The position numbers and the translations under genes are program-made. DNA of 64,000 nucleotides from Paenibacillus_E allorhizoplanae (GTDB lineage: Bacteria; Bacillota; Bacilli; Paenibacillales; NBRC-103111), in the NCBI RefSeq assembly GCF_927798215.1, contig NZ_CAKMMW010000001.1, forward strand, positions 1-64,000, given 5' to 3'. Shown piece by piece: positions 7,326 to 16,089 of this stretch (positions are counted from its first letter, which is position 1; the number at the start of each line of letters is the position of its first letter). The notes under the pieces were generated by a model, which was not told the origin of the DNA, did not search any database, and worked only from the letters and a program-made list of their open reading frames with translations.

Positions 7326-9839
7326 TTACTTCATAACATCTATGATTGCTGTTACCGTAGACATACCTTCACAGGCAGCGCTGACAACGGATGTATATTT
7401 CCGCTGAACATCTTTATTCTCCTGTGTTGAGGAAGCCAGTGATGATGCCGGGCCTCCTGCACTTACGAAATCCGTAACCGTCATGCCAGCAGGCAAGCCA
7501 CCTGTAGGATCTACGTAAATTCCTGCACGACCACTTGCAAGCTGAACCTGTCTCGATCCACGAATCGTGCCGAGATTATCGAGCAGCTTCCCATCCCCAG
7601 TTAAACCAAACCGAACAAATCTAGCTGCATCGGGACAAAAGATTCCTTTTGCATCATACGCACCGACTTCTACGTAAACGCGTCCATCCGCTAATGCTTC
7701 CGTCGTGACTTGGATTTCTGTCGGCTCACCCCACACATCCGATTGATACGTGAATTGCAGCTCGTCGCTTACAACCTCACCATTACAGGTGGCTTCCGCA
7801 CGCAGCTGATACTCACCCGCAGTCAACTCCGTTTCCCAGCGAAGACCCGCGCATGGGAAATCTTGCGAATCGCGCTGCTTCACGCCTAAGCTCACTCCAT
7901 TCATAAAAAGCTCAACTTGTTCGGCGTTCGAGTACACTTTGATTAACTTCCGCTCTCCTTCGGCTCCCCAGCGAATTGGCATCGTATGACCATAAATACG
8001 AACCATCGGCTTGTCTGACCAGTAGGATTGGAACACATAGAAGGCTTCTTTCGGCGTGAGATCACGTTCGACGATCCCCTTCATATTCAAATACGGAATC
8101 GGTGAATCCGGCCGGACCGGTGTTGCAAAATCTTTGAAAGACCACTGCGCTGCACCCGTCAGCCAATCCATCTTCTCCTGGGATTTCAAGTACCAATCGA
8201 TCATTTCGCAGAAATACGTTTCCGACCAATCGCCATCACGGGATACGCGAGGTTCACCACCCGTTAATAAGTAATCCCCATCTCGCTCATCCGTGACGCC
8301 ATCAGTATTTTTCATAAAAGCAAAGCCCGTGAACGGTTTCTCCACATGCCGAGTTGGCAGATTGTCCGCTCCCCACTCCATATGGAAGAACGAGTCCACA
8401 TTCTCAAATGCCGTCTGACAACTTGATTCATAGTCGGTATACACACCACGATACCAGCCTGCCCAAATGGAAGGCGAATACACATCGATAATATCCTTGC
8501 AAAATTCACATCGGCGAATCGCAGTTAATCGGCTTGGATCCAGCTCATGCGACAGATCATGCAACTTTTTCATGAAAGTGCGAATTTCTTGCTGATCGAA
8601 ATGATCAAAATCGCACTCCCAATCGTTCTCATTGCCCAATCCCCATAAAATAACGGATGGATGATTGTAATGTTGAGTGATCATCGCTGTAAGCATATCG
8701 ATGCATTGTTGACGATATTCGGGTCCACCAAGTCCACCGCGGCACCAAGGAATTTCCTCCCAGACGAGAATGCCCAGCTCATCACATAGATCCAGTACGA
8801 TACGAGACTGCTGATAATGCCCAAGGCGAATGAAATTCGCGCCCATCTCCTTAATGAGAAGCATTTCTTCACGGATCATGTCTTCCGTCATCGCAGCCCC
8901 AACAGCGGCATGATCCTCATGTCGATGCGTACCGCGCAGCAAGAGACGCTCGCCGTTCAGCTTAAACGGACCTTGCTTCACAAATTCAAACGTTCGGAAG
9001 CCGAACTTTTCTTGACTTGTTGTTTCACCATCCGCACAGACGAGAACAACGGAGCAGTTGAATAAATATGGGTCTGCGACCGACCATAGATGTGGGTTCT
9101 GCACCTCAAAGTTCGCAATCTCCATCTCATCCTGCCAGACTGGTAAGGAAATCTCCGTTTGGCCAACAATTACTCCATCTTGCTGCTTCAACACAATCGC
9201 AAGCTTGATATTTTCCGAGAGCTGGTCAGGATTGTACAACTTAGCTCGTACTTTTACTTTCCCGCTTCGAGCTGATTGTGCAGACAAATCTTCCACAACA
9301 GTCTCCACATGCACCTGAGCCAAGGAAATCTGCGGCACATAAACAAGGTTCACATAGCGATACACACCGCCATACAGATTGAAATCACTCGCATCCGAAG
9401 GAATCGTCTCCAGTTCTCGGCTGTTATCACAAGCAATCGCGACGGGCACGTGCCCTGCATATCGTTCGATCTCCTTCGAACGCGCCATCGCTTCCGAAAT
9501 ATCCACCGTGAACTCGTCATATCCGCCAAGGTGGGAATCTACCTTTTCAGTATAGACGTACACATCCGTGCGTTGCCCTGCGCCTTCGAAATGCAGCAGC
9601 GTTCTCCCCTTCGGATAAGGGTTATGTACCTCCAATTTGTTCCGGTACCAGCCTTGTCCTTGATAATATTTATGATCAGGATCCATCACATCCGACCCGT
9701 TGTACGTGTGTGGAAGCGTGACCGATTCCCACGGGACATTATAATGATTTTGCAGCTTATCTGAACGCCACACCTCCCAAACACCGCCTAAGGAACCGCG
9801 ATAATGCTCCCATTGCTCTGTTAAACGTTGTTTCAACAT
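7326..9839 (-). CDS. GH2 beta-galactosidase/beta-glucuronidase-type enzyme
   Basis: An 837-residue GH2 protein with the usual N-terminal jelly-roll sugar-binding domain, Ig-like domain and TIM barrel, plus C-terminal beta domains. Acid/base Glu404 lies in GLGNEND and nucleophile Glu488 in FHMEWGADN. There is no signal peptide, so it acts inside the cell. It is the first gene of an operon with the GH88 enzyme and is divergent from an AraC regulator, an arrangement typical of oligosaccharide utilisation loci. Whether it removes galactose, glucuronate or another sugar is not clear from the motifs. Confidence 0.9.
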   Translation of the reverse strand: MLKQRLTEQWEHYRGSLGGVWEVWRSDKLQNHYNVPWESVTLPHTYNGSDVMDPDHKYYQGQGWYRNKLEVHNPYPKGRTLLHFEGAGQRTDVYVYTEKVDSHLGGYDEFTVDISEAMARSKEIERYAGHVPVAIACDNSRELETIPSDASDFNLYGGVYRYVNLVYVPQISLAQVHVETVVEDLSAQSARSGKVKVRAKLYNPDQLSENIKLAIVLKQQDGVIVGQTEISLPVWQDEMEIANFEVQNPHLWSVADPYLFNCSVVLVCADGETTSQEKFGFRTFEFVKQGPFKLNGERLLLRGTHRHEDHAAVGAAMTEDMIREEMLLIKEMGANFIRLGHYQQSRIVLDLCDELGILVWEEIPWCRGGLGGPEYRQQCIDMLTAMITQHYNHPSVILWGLGNENDWECDFDHFDQQEIRTFMKKLHDLSHELDPSRLTAIRRCEFCKDIIDVYSPSIWAGWYRGVYTDYESSCQTAFENVDSFFHMEWGADNLPTRHVEKPFTGFAFMKNTDGVTDERDGDYLLTGGEPRVSRDGDWSETYFCEMIDWYLKSQEKMDWLTGAAQWSFKDFATPVRPDSPIPYLNMKGIVERDLTPKEAFYVFQSYWSDKPMVRIYGHTMPIRWGAEGERKLIKVYSNAEQVELFMNGVSLGVKQRDSQDFPCAGLRWETELTAGEYQLRAEATCNGEVVSDELQFTYQSDVWGEPTEIQVTTEALADGRVYVEVGAYDAKGIFCPDAARFVRFGLTGDGKLLDNLGTIRGSRQVQLASGRAGIYVDPTGGLPAGMTVTDFVSAGGPASSLASSTQENKDVQRKYTSVVSAACEGMSTVTAIIDVMK

Positions 9840-9956
9840 GTTACTTGTCTCCTCCTAGTTGCACTTTCACTTAACTCCATCCTATCAAAAAAAAGACCAA
9901 AAAAGTTTATGCCTCTTATGATAAAATGTTGTTAGAATACGATGAGGTGATCTCTT

Positions 9957-10847
9957 ATGAAGCTGATGAATTACATGAACTTAAACGTGCACCCGGTGCA
10001 ATTATCGTTTTTCAAAGATCGAACACACGCATTCGAAGAAGTATTTCATGCTCATCAGGGAATGGAGCTGCTTGTCGTGCATGAAGGCACTGGTATCGTC
10101 GTAATAGAACAACAAATTGTTGAGCTGATACCGGGCTCTATTTTTTGCTTTAGACCTTTTCAACTACATCGCATTCGGATTCACAATCTGCCAGAAGACA
10201 ACTACATCCGCTCGCTATTCGTCCTTGAGCCCGCTGTCCTAGAGGCAGTGCTCTCTGCTTTTCCAACGCTACGCGAGTTCCTCATGAAGCTATGGAAGGA
10301 TCCGCTTATGCCGCAGGCATTCCGAAGTGAAAGTCTTGCGGAGCTTGAAGTCTTGCTGCACAGCTACGTGCCTAGACTGGATGCTGCCAAAGAAAGAGGA
10401 CCCGAACGACTGCTGGAAGAGCAGACACTCTTCCTCACGGCGTTCTTGCACCAGCTCCGTACGGATTCCGAGAAGCAATCAGATTCTGTACCTCATCTAT
10501 CGGGTAGAAGCTCATCCACAGCCGAGCGAATGCTCGCGTGGATTGAAGCGCATTACATGGAGCCCTTTAAGCTTGATGAGCTCGCTGCGTCTGTTCACCT
10601 AACGCCCAATCATGTATCTGCTACCTTTCATCAATCCATTGGCAGCACCATTACCGAATATTTAACCGCACGTCGGATCCGGCAAGCCTGTTGGCTTCTG
10701 CGAACGACAGATTTGTCCGTGCAAGATATTGGTGAGGCAGTTGGATTGGGGAACTTCTCCTACTTCTGCCAACTGTTTAAGAAGCATGTAGGATTCACGC
10801 CCTATAAATTCAAAGGGATGAGTGCTTACACCAATTTCATTGAATGA
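9957..10847 (+). CDS. AraC-family transcriptional regulator
   Basis: The 296-residue protein has an N-terminal cupin-like sensing domain (HxH-type start in VFHAHQGMELL) and a C-terminal double helix-turn-helix at about 195-290, with FKLDELAASVHLTPNHVSAT and the closing YFCQLFKKHVGFTPYKFK. GAGGTGATC precedes ATG 9957. It is divergent from the GH2-GH88 operon, 117 bases away, and most likely controls that operon in response to a sugar. Confidence 0.88.
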   Translation: MKLMNYMNLNVHPVQLSFFKDRTHAFEEVFHAHQGMELLVVHEGTGIVVIEQQIVELIPGSIFCFRPFQLHRIRIHNLPEDNYIRSLFVLEPAVLEAVLSAFPTLREFLMKLWKDPLMPQAFRSESLAELEVLLHSYVPRLDAAKERGPERLLEEQTLFLTAFLHQLRTDSEKQSDSVPHLSGRSSSTAERMLAWIEAHYMEPFKLDELAASVHLTPNHVSATFHQSIGSTITEYLTARRIRQACWLLRTTDLSVQDIGEAVGLGNFSYFCQLFKKHVGFTPYKFKGMSAYTNFIE

Positions 10848-10966
10848 CATTCGTACAGTATCAAATTCTTGTTCAGATTCTTTCATTATATGCAGACTTT
10901 ACCATGAACTCCGACTCTTGGCATGTGATAATGATAACAAGATATTCTTTTGATGGAGGTTATATC

Positions 10967-11953
10967 ATGTCAAATTGGATCATTCGAAAATTACAGCAAC
11001 CCGACGATTTTAAGGCTGTCGCACCGCTTCTTAATCTGATTTGGTCGGAACCCACAACAGCTGAATAGCTCAATAACGACGAGGACAAAATCCCTCCTGG
11101 TAAGCTGCATTACAATGAAGAAGGATTGTTGATGGGATGGGATCGTCCCAAATGGGTTGTTGAAGACGAGCTTGGACAAGTTGTCGGCTACGCAATCGCA
11201 TGGCGAGCTCCATGGACGGAGCCTGGTGAACTAATCTATACACTGGTTGTTGACCCGAAAATACGTGGTAACGGCGTAGGAAATGCCTTGTATGATGCGG
11301 TTTATCAATGGGCTGTTCAGGTAAAAGCCTCGCGACTCGTTGGATATATGAAAGAGAGCGACGAGCGATCCTTAGCATTTGCTGAACGACGCAATCACGT
11401 GAAAGAGCGGCATTCCTTCGAATCCGTTCTGGAATTGGCAACGTTTGATGGCGGTACACTTGCTGCATCCATACAGGAAGCAGAACGGGCAGGCATCCAG
11501 TTCATTACACTAGCTGATGAGCCTGGGGAAGCAAGTGAGCGAAAACTGTACGAGTTATATAAGATTACACATCTGGATATTCCGGGCTATTCAGGTGATT
11601 TTCCTTGGTTTGAAGAATGGAAAAAATGGAGCATCGCGCAAAATGGTGTTCGTCCCGAATGGATCCATATCGCCAAAGATGGCGAGCGCTTTATTGGTGT
11701 TGTTACACTTCAGCAGAACGAACAAACACGTGCCATGTATCATGAATATACCGGCGTACTTCCCGAATATCGAGGTAGGCGGATTGCACTCGCCTTAAAG
11801 ATGCTCGGTGTGCAAACCGCACAGGCTTGCGGTGTGCCATATTTGAAAACACATAATGATTCCATGAATGCTCCTATGCTGCGCATTAACCGCGATTTGA
11901 TCGGCTTTCGCGCGGAGCCTGGAAGTTTTAGAATGGCATGCGAACTTCGTTGA
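10967..11953 (+). pseudogene. Double-GNAT acetyltransferase gene interrupted by an in-frame TAG
   Basis: A reading frame opens at ATG 10967 with GGAGG eight bases upstream, runs 33 codons, meets TAG at 11066-11068, and continues in the same frame without another break to TGA at 11953. The two parts together make a plausible 328-codon protein with two GNAT folds. The N-terminal part has LVVDPKIRGNGVG, the acetyl-CoA loop. The C-terminal part has YTGVLPEYRGRRIALALK. Restart at ATG 11132 after the stop would remove the first strand and helix of the N-terminal GNAT. A single base change explains the stop; a sequencing error or suppression is also possible. Confidence 0.72.
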
Positions 11954-11966
11954 GCGTTACACAACA
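11952..11966. repeat. Unit 2 motif, upstream copy
   Basis: GAGCGTTACACAACA here matches TAGCGTTACACCAACA at 12898-12913 on the far side of the unit 2 gene, apart from its first base and one inserted C. It overlaps the stop codon of the GNAT gene. Confidence 0.5.
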
Positions 11967-12024
11967 GAATGAGAAAATACACTATTTTTTGTCTACTACC
12001 AAATTCAGTGACAAAAAGCCTCTT

Positions 12025-12052
12025 TTGTTCTATAGTAATCATTACATATGAT
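12025..12052 (+). promoter_or_regulatory. Predicted promoter of nuclease unit 2
   Basis: TTGTTC (12025-12030), a 16-base spacer and TATGAT (12047-12052). The start point would fall close to the GTGAAGCACAC of the leader, giving an RNA of about 45 bases if it stops at the hairpin. Confidence 0.45.
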
Positions 12053-12057
12053 TGCAG

Positions 12058-12104
12058 GTGAAGCACACCGCTCCCTCCCTACTCGGGGAAGGCGCGGTGT
12101 TTTT
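12058..12104 (+). promoter_or_regulatory. Leader element 2: GTGAAGCACAC plus terminator-like hairpin
   Basis: GTGAAGCACAC overlaps the stem ACACCGC...GCGGTGT, which is followed by five T residues. The inner stem is imperfect. The arrangement is the same as at 379-435 and 45966-46019. The gene follows 18 bases later. Confidence 0.65.
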
Positions 12105-12122
12105 CGTCTTAGCTGAGGGGGA

Positions 12123-12758
12123 ATGTTCTTGGACATATACAAGACATGGTTGGAAAAACAGAGGGAAAATCTTACCGGTGAGGCTCTCCGTCGATTACAT
12201 GAAGGACATGCTCACAATGAGAAATTATTTGTACAAGATCTATGGTTACCTGCGGTCGGCAACTTAGATTTTTTGCATGCAGAGTACGAGGTCACAAATT
12301 TTCGGGACGGTTTCTTCTATTTAGATTTCGCTTATATCAGACCACCCTACTTGATTAATTGGGAAGTCGATGATTTCAGTTCGCATGCCAAACTTGTAAC
12401 CCGTCGAAGCTTTGAGTATGAGCGGGAAAGACAAAACCAATTGATGCTAGACGGCTGGCACATATATCGTTTCCCTCTGGACGCTATCAAAGAGAAGCCT
12501 CGACGCTGTCAGCAACTTATCCTGCAAGTGTTAGGAAAACTATACGGTGGTGGTGTGATTACAGATCTGAAACTTTCCTTAAAGCAGCGGGAAACTCTTC
12601 GTTTCGCCAGACAGATACAGAGACCTTTCATGCCTCAGGAGATTTGTGATTTGCTTTTCATTAAAGGACAGCATGCTCGGACATTGCTTCACGAATTAGT
12701 CCAATCCGGTCTGCTAGTCCTGCATCAGGCTCCAGTCGCATTCGTACCTACTGTATAG
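12123..12758 (+). CDS. DUF559/Vsr-like nuclease-domain protein with C-terminal winged helix (unit 2)
   Basis: A 211-residue paralogue of the protein at 451-1110. It shares GEALRRLHEGHAHNEKLF, FYLDFAY, the region of the Glu-x-Asp motif (here NWEVDDF), the segment KEKPRRCQQLILQVLG and a C-terminal winged-helix-like part at about 150-205. ATG 12123 sits very close to its GAGGGG. TTG at 12129 has better spacing, but the N-terminal alignment with the third copy favours 12123. The active-site Asp and Glu are retained, so it could be active. It lies between the broken GNAT gene and the LTA-synthase operon, neither of which suggests a role. Confidence 0.75.
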   Translation: MFLDIYKTWLEKQRENLTGEALRRLHEGHAHNEKLFVQDLWLPAVGNLDFLHAEYEVTNFRDGFFYLDFAYIRPPYLINWEVDDFSSHAKLVTRRSFEYERERQNQLMLDGWHIYRFPLDAIKEKPRRCQQLILQVLGKLYGGGVITDLKLSLKQRETLRFARQIQRPFMPQEICDLLFIKGQHARTLLHELVQSGLLVLHQAPVAFVPTV

Positions 12759-12785
12759 ACAACAAGGCCATACAGCGGCATCATA

Positions 12786-12865
12786 TAACGTTATAGTATA
12801 GCGCTAATCGGCTCTAACAGGCTCCCCAATTAAAATTAACGTTACGCGATAACGCTAATAACTCC
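12786..12865. repeat. Unit 2 downstream motif pair
   Basis: Two 29-base copies start at 12786 and 12837, both with TAACGTTA at the front and CGCTAAT near the end; 19 of 29 positions match. They lie just after the unit 2 gene. Confidence 0.55.
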
Positions 12866-12897
12866 AGAATGTCTGATTTCCGCATAATACAACACTT

Positions 12898-12913
12898 TAG
12901 CGTTACACCAACA
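12898..12913. repeat. Unit 2 motif, downstream copy
   Basis: TAGCGTTACACCAACA is the counterpart of 11952-11966. TAGCGTTA is also the inverse of TAACGCTA in the pair just before it. Confidence 0.5.
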
Positions 12914-12925
12914 CTTTATTTCCAA

Positions 12926-12972
12926 CAAAAATAGAAAAAGCCCAAGATAAGGTGATACCATCACCTTATCTT
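12926..12972 (-). terminator. Second hairpin downstream of the LTA-synthase-like gene
   Basis: A perfect 13-pair stem, AAGATAAGGTGAT with ATCACCTTATCTT, followed on the minus strand by GGGCTTTTTCTATTTTT. It may back up the terminator at 13002. Confidence 0.7.
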
Positions 12973-13001
12973 AAGCCACAGGGCCGCCATTCGCGCGGCA
13001 T

Positions 13002-13031
13002 GAAAAAAGCCTTGCGAGATTCGCAAAGCGG
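13002..13031 (-). terminator. Terminator after the LTA-synthase-like gene
   Basis: On the minus strand GCTTTGCGA pairs with TCGCAAGGC around a three-base loop and is followed by six T residues. It ends the CBS/LTA-synthase operon. Confidence 0.8.
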
Positions 13032-13037
13032 TTTATA

Positions 13038-14873
13038 TTATTCAGGCTCCACACGATCTGGGAGTTGGGATACATAGCTATCGGATAATTGCAAAAGCCT
13101 TAATGCATGATTAAATTCATCTTCGGTTGCTGATTGATGTTCATTGGCATTGCCGGCAAGCGTAAAATAATTGCCATCCTCGAAACCTTTGCCTGACATG
13201 TAAAGTTCTTCATTATTTACAAATGAGCCTGTTGGCAAGTAATACCGTTGTGGCAATAAGTTATAGGCCGTTTGGTTAAGTAAATCTTGACCAAAGTGTA
13301 TATAGTCTGTCAACGACACACCAAGAAGGTTGGCCACTGTAGGTAAAATATCAATTTGACCACCGAGCTGACTTTGCACTTTTGGTGTGGTGACGCCTTC
13401 CGATGCAATGATAAGAGGAATATTAATGAGTTCTTTTTCGCTGTATTCATGACCTAGTATTTCCGTCATCAAGTGTTTGTCATCCGCTTTTAAAGAAAAT
13501 AAGGGAAGCCCGCGGTGATCACCGTAGATCACGACGACACTGTTCTCCCAAATCCCCCGTTTCTTCAAATCCTCAATAAACAACCCAAGTGCATAGTCCG
13601 CATAATTCTCTGCGCGAATATAGTCACCAACGAAGGTCCCTTCATACCGCTCAGGCAAGGTCATTTTATATTTCTCTTCCGGAATAGTAAAAGGGTTATG
13701 AGAGCTCATGGATATCACGTGCGCGTAAAAAGGTGTACCTTGATTTTGATATGATGCTAATTCTTCCGCTGTTTTCAGGTACAATACTTCATCGGAAGAG
13801 CCATAGAAGAAGGCATCCTCATCTTTGAAAAACTGTTTGTCATAATAGCGATCATAGCCAATGGCTTGATATAAATCATCCCGATTCCAGAAGCCAACTT
13901 CATTCGTATGGAAATTCATCGTCGTGTAGCCTTGTTTCTGGAGAAGCTTCGGAAGGCTCGGTAAATCTTTCTTCCCATAGACTTGTGTAGCCGCGCCATC
14001 CGGTGGTACGTAATACGAAGTGTTCACAATAAACTCGGCGTCCGATGTATTTCCTTGGCCAATTTGCTGATAAAATTTCGGGAAATAATAGCTGGATCCA
14101 GCCAACCGATTCATGTTGGGGGTAATTTCAGTCCCATCAATGTTCAAACCGATGAGGAAGTTCTGGAAGGACTCCATTTGAATGATAATCAAATTCTTAC
14201 CACTCGCTGCGCCATGTAACGTTGGTTCTACGACAGTAACTTTATTCTTCAAATCGTCAATAGCTGACTGTGTAATTTGATCCGGACTAATGATTTCTTC
14301 TTTCTTAGGAGAAAGCAGGTTATACATCTCATAATTTAATATGCCCATTTTGGATGCTTTCACATTTTCATTGAAGGAACTACGGTTAGGAATCACACTA
14401 AGTGCACAAAGTAATACGGAGAAGCAAGCAACACTGGCTACGATTTTCATGCTAAGAGGCTTCCATTCTCTCGTTTTCGGCTTTAAAAATGCAAAGAAAG
14501 CAACAATCACGATGTCCAAGAAGAACAGCAGATACTGGGGCTCAATCACAGAGAATATACTTTTCTTGACTGCACCGACTTGCTTGGCTTGGGTTAAAAC
14601 GTGATACGTAGCAATAACTCCAAAATGTTTATAATAAATAACAAGTGCAAAAAACAAAATGGTCATAATCAGGTCAATTGCGAGATACCAAGCGAGTTTA
14701 TGCTTTTTAACAACATATTCAACCACGCAATAGGTAATTAAGATCGCGGGTATTTCTGTTAAAAGAATCCTTGCCGACGGACCTGTTTCAAATAATATCA
14801 TCCAAGCTACATAAATTTTAATCACAATAAATAATGGAAATAAAAATAATCTATGCCTGAGCCGTTCCAACAT
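13038..14873 (-). CDS. Lipoteichoic-acid-synthase-like membrane sulfatase-fold protein
   Basis: The protein (611 residues from this start) has about five N-terminal membrane helices and an extracellular sulfatase/phosphatase-fold domain from about residue 220. The LtaS active site is visible: Glu234 in IIQMESFQ, nucleophile Thr276 in GQGNTSDAEF, and a YGDH motif further on. Such enzymes move glycerol-phosphate from phosphatidylglycerol to a glycolipid or a growing chain. The first ATG (14891) contains the ribosome binding site AAAGGAG, so ATG 14873 is used. It lies 25 bases after a CBS-domain gene. Bacilli carry several paralogues (LtaS, YfnI, YqgS, YvgJ) and I cannot choose among them. Confidence 0.87.
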   Translation of the reverse strand: MLERLRHRLFLFPLFIVIKIYVAWMILFETGPSARILLTEIPAILITYCVVEYVVKKHKLAWYLAIDLIMTILFFALVIYYKHFGVIATYHVLTQAKQVGAVKKSIFSVIEPQYLLFFLDIVIVAFFAFLKPKTREWKPLSMKIVASVACFSVLLCALSVIPNRSSFNENVKASKMGILNYEMYNLLSPKKEEIISPDQITQSAIDDLKNKVTVVEPTLHGAASGKNLIIIQMESFQNFLIGLNIDGTEITPNMNRLAGSSYYFPKFYQQIGQGNTSDAEFIVNTSYYVPPDGAATQVYGKKDLPSLPKLLQKQGYTTMNFHTNEVGFWNRDDLYQAIGYDRYYDKQFFKDEDAFFYGSSDEVLYLKTAEELASYQNQGTPFYAHVISMSSHNPFTIPEEKYKMTLPERYEGTFVGDYIRAENYADYALGLFIEDLKKRGIWENSVVVIYGDHRGLPLFSLKADDKHLMTEILGHEYSEKELINIPLIIASEGVTTPKVQSQLGGQIDILPTVANLLGVSLTDYIHFGQDLLNQTAYNLLPQRYYLPTGSFVNNEELYMSGKGFEDGNYFTLAGNANEHQSATEDEFNHALRLLQLSDSYVSQLPDRVEPE

Positions 14874-14898
14874 ACAGATAGCTCCTTTCATTTACATA

Positions 14899-15354
14899 TC
14901 ATAAAATAGAATGGAAGGAATGCCGAATCACATCTCCCCTGCTAATAATGCCTACTAACACGCCTCTTCTTAGAACGGGGAGTTTTTTTATTCGCTTTTT
15001 CCCCAAAATCGCTGCGATTTGCTCAATGTCTTCTTCTGCATCTACAGCAATCACCTTCTTCTGTGCTATTTTCATCACATTCAAAGGAAGCAAGTTGCGC
15101 ACGCGATCTTGAAACTCATCATTATCGCCTTTGATCACAGCTGTGTAGAGATACGAACCAAATATATAATCATCATGCTTACCGATATATCGCATAATAT
15201 CCCCATCACTGATGTAGGCCACAACTTCATTCCGATCATTAACAACAGGAAGTCCACTAATTCGGTGCATGAGGAACTTCTCAATAACCGCGCGAACGGT
15301 ATCCCCTTCTTTTACTTTATACACCTGACTTACCATAATTTCTTTAGCCTTCAA
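14899..15354 (-). CDS. CBS-pair domain protein
   Basis: A 151-residue soluble protein with two CBS motifs, at about 8-60 (SGLPVVNDRNEVVAYISDGD) and 94-148 (KKLPVLRRGVLVGIISRGD). CBS pairs bind adenine nucleotides and act as energy or second-messenger sensors. TTG 15354 is used, with GGAGAGGA upstream. It is the promoter-proximal gene of the operon with the LTA-synthase-like gene, which suggests nucleotide sensing linked to cell-envelope polymer synthesis. That link is inference from gene order only. Confidence 0.82.
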   Translation of the reverse strand: MKAKEIMVSQVYKVKEGDTVRAVIEKFLMHRISGLPVVNDRNEVVAYISDGDIMRYIGKHDDYIFGSYLYTAVIKGDNDEFQDRVRNLLPLNVMKIAQKKVIAVDAEEDIEQIAAILGKKRIKKLPVLRRGVLVGIISRGDVIRHSFHSIL

Positions 15355-15558
15355 ATTGTGTCCTCTCCCGTCTACAGTTGCCTTCTATTCAAACAAGAAG
15401 TATGATGACACTATATACTTGCATTATACAACTATGTCGGATGAAGTCAATCCTTAAGAGACAGTCGATCACCCCTACTTTGGAAGATATTCAAATAATC
15501 CGGTGTATGTTACGATATAACCATAAATGAATGCAAACACCTAACAAAGAGGTCTATT

Positions 15559-15981
15559 ATGATGACAAAAAATCCCGTTGAAACCATTGAAGTTGAATTA
15601 GGCATATTCATTCGCCGTTTTATCGCTGCAACTACAAATAAAAAAGTCGGCAATTTGGATCGTGCTGCTTATCTACTGCTACATCAAATTTCGACACATG
15701 GATCTGCTGGCGTGAAAGCTTTAGCAGAGGAATTCCAACTCGACATGTCGACAATCAGTAGACAAACAGCTGCTTTAGAACAAAAAGGCTACCTCTATCG
15801 CATCCCGGATCCGCAAGATGGCCGCGCCTACTCCATGCAACTCACGGATACCGGCACAGCGGAATTAGCTTTGAACAAGCAAGCACGCTTGGAGTATTTA
15901 ACGAAGCATCTTCAAGATTGGACTGAAGAAGATCAACAAAGGTTCGGTGAGCTGCTGAATAAGTTTAATTGTACGTTTTAA
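15559..15981 (+). CDS. MarR-family transcriptional regulator
   Basis: A 140-residue protein with the MarR winged helix: recognition region MSTISRQTAALEQKGYLYR and wing DPQDGRAYSMQLTDTG. Two ATG codons are adjacent at the start, with AGAGG upstream. It is a single gene, divergent from the CBS/LTA-synthase operon. Its target is not evident. MarR proteins often repress neighbouring efflux or stress genes, and none is adjacent here. Confidence 0.85.
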   Translation: MMTKNPVETIEVELGIFIRRFIAATTNKKVGNLDRAAYLLLHQISTHGSAGVKALAEEFQLDMSTISRQTAALEQKGYLYRIPDPQDGRAYSMQLTDTGTAELALNKQARLEYLTKHLQDWTEEDQQRFGELLNKFNCTF

Positions 15982-16044
15982 TCATCTCAGAGATACTATC
16001 CTCTTACGAGAATCCCATCACTTGGTTTCCATCTTTTTCTAACG

Positions 16045-16083
16045 ATAAAAAACTTCCAGTTCAATTAACTGGAAGTTTTTTTC
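16045..16083. terminator. Bidirectional terminator between marR-type gene and GH9 gene
   Basis: AACTTCCAGTT and AACTGGAAGTT pair around a short loop, with A residues before and eight T residues after. It serves both converging genes. Confidence 0.85.
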
Positions 16084-16089
16084 ATTTAA

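Noticed and set aside
9276..9764. Plus-strand 162-codon frame inside the GH2 gene
   Set aside because: The opposite strand encodes a complete GH2 domain with correct family motifs.
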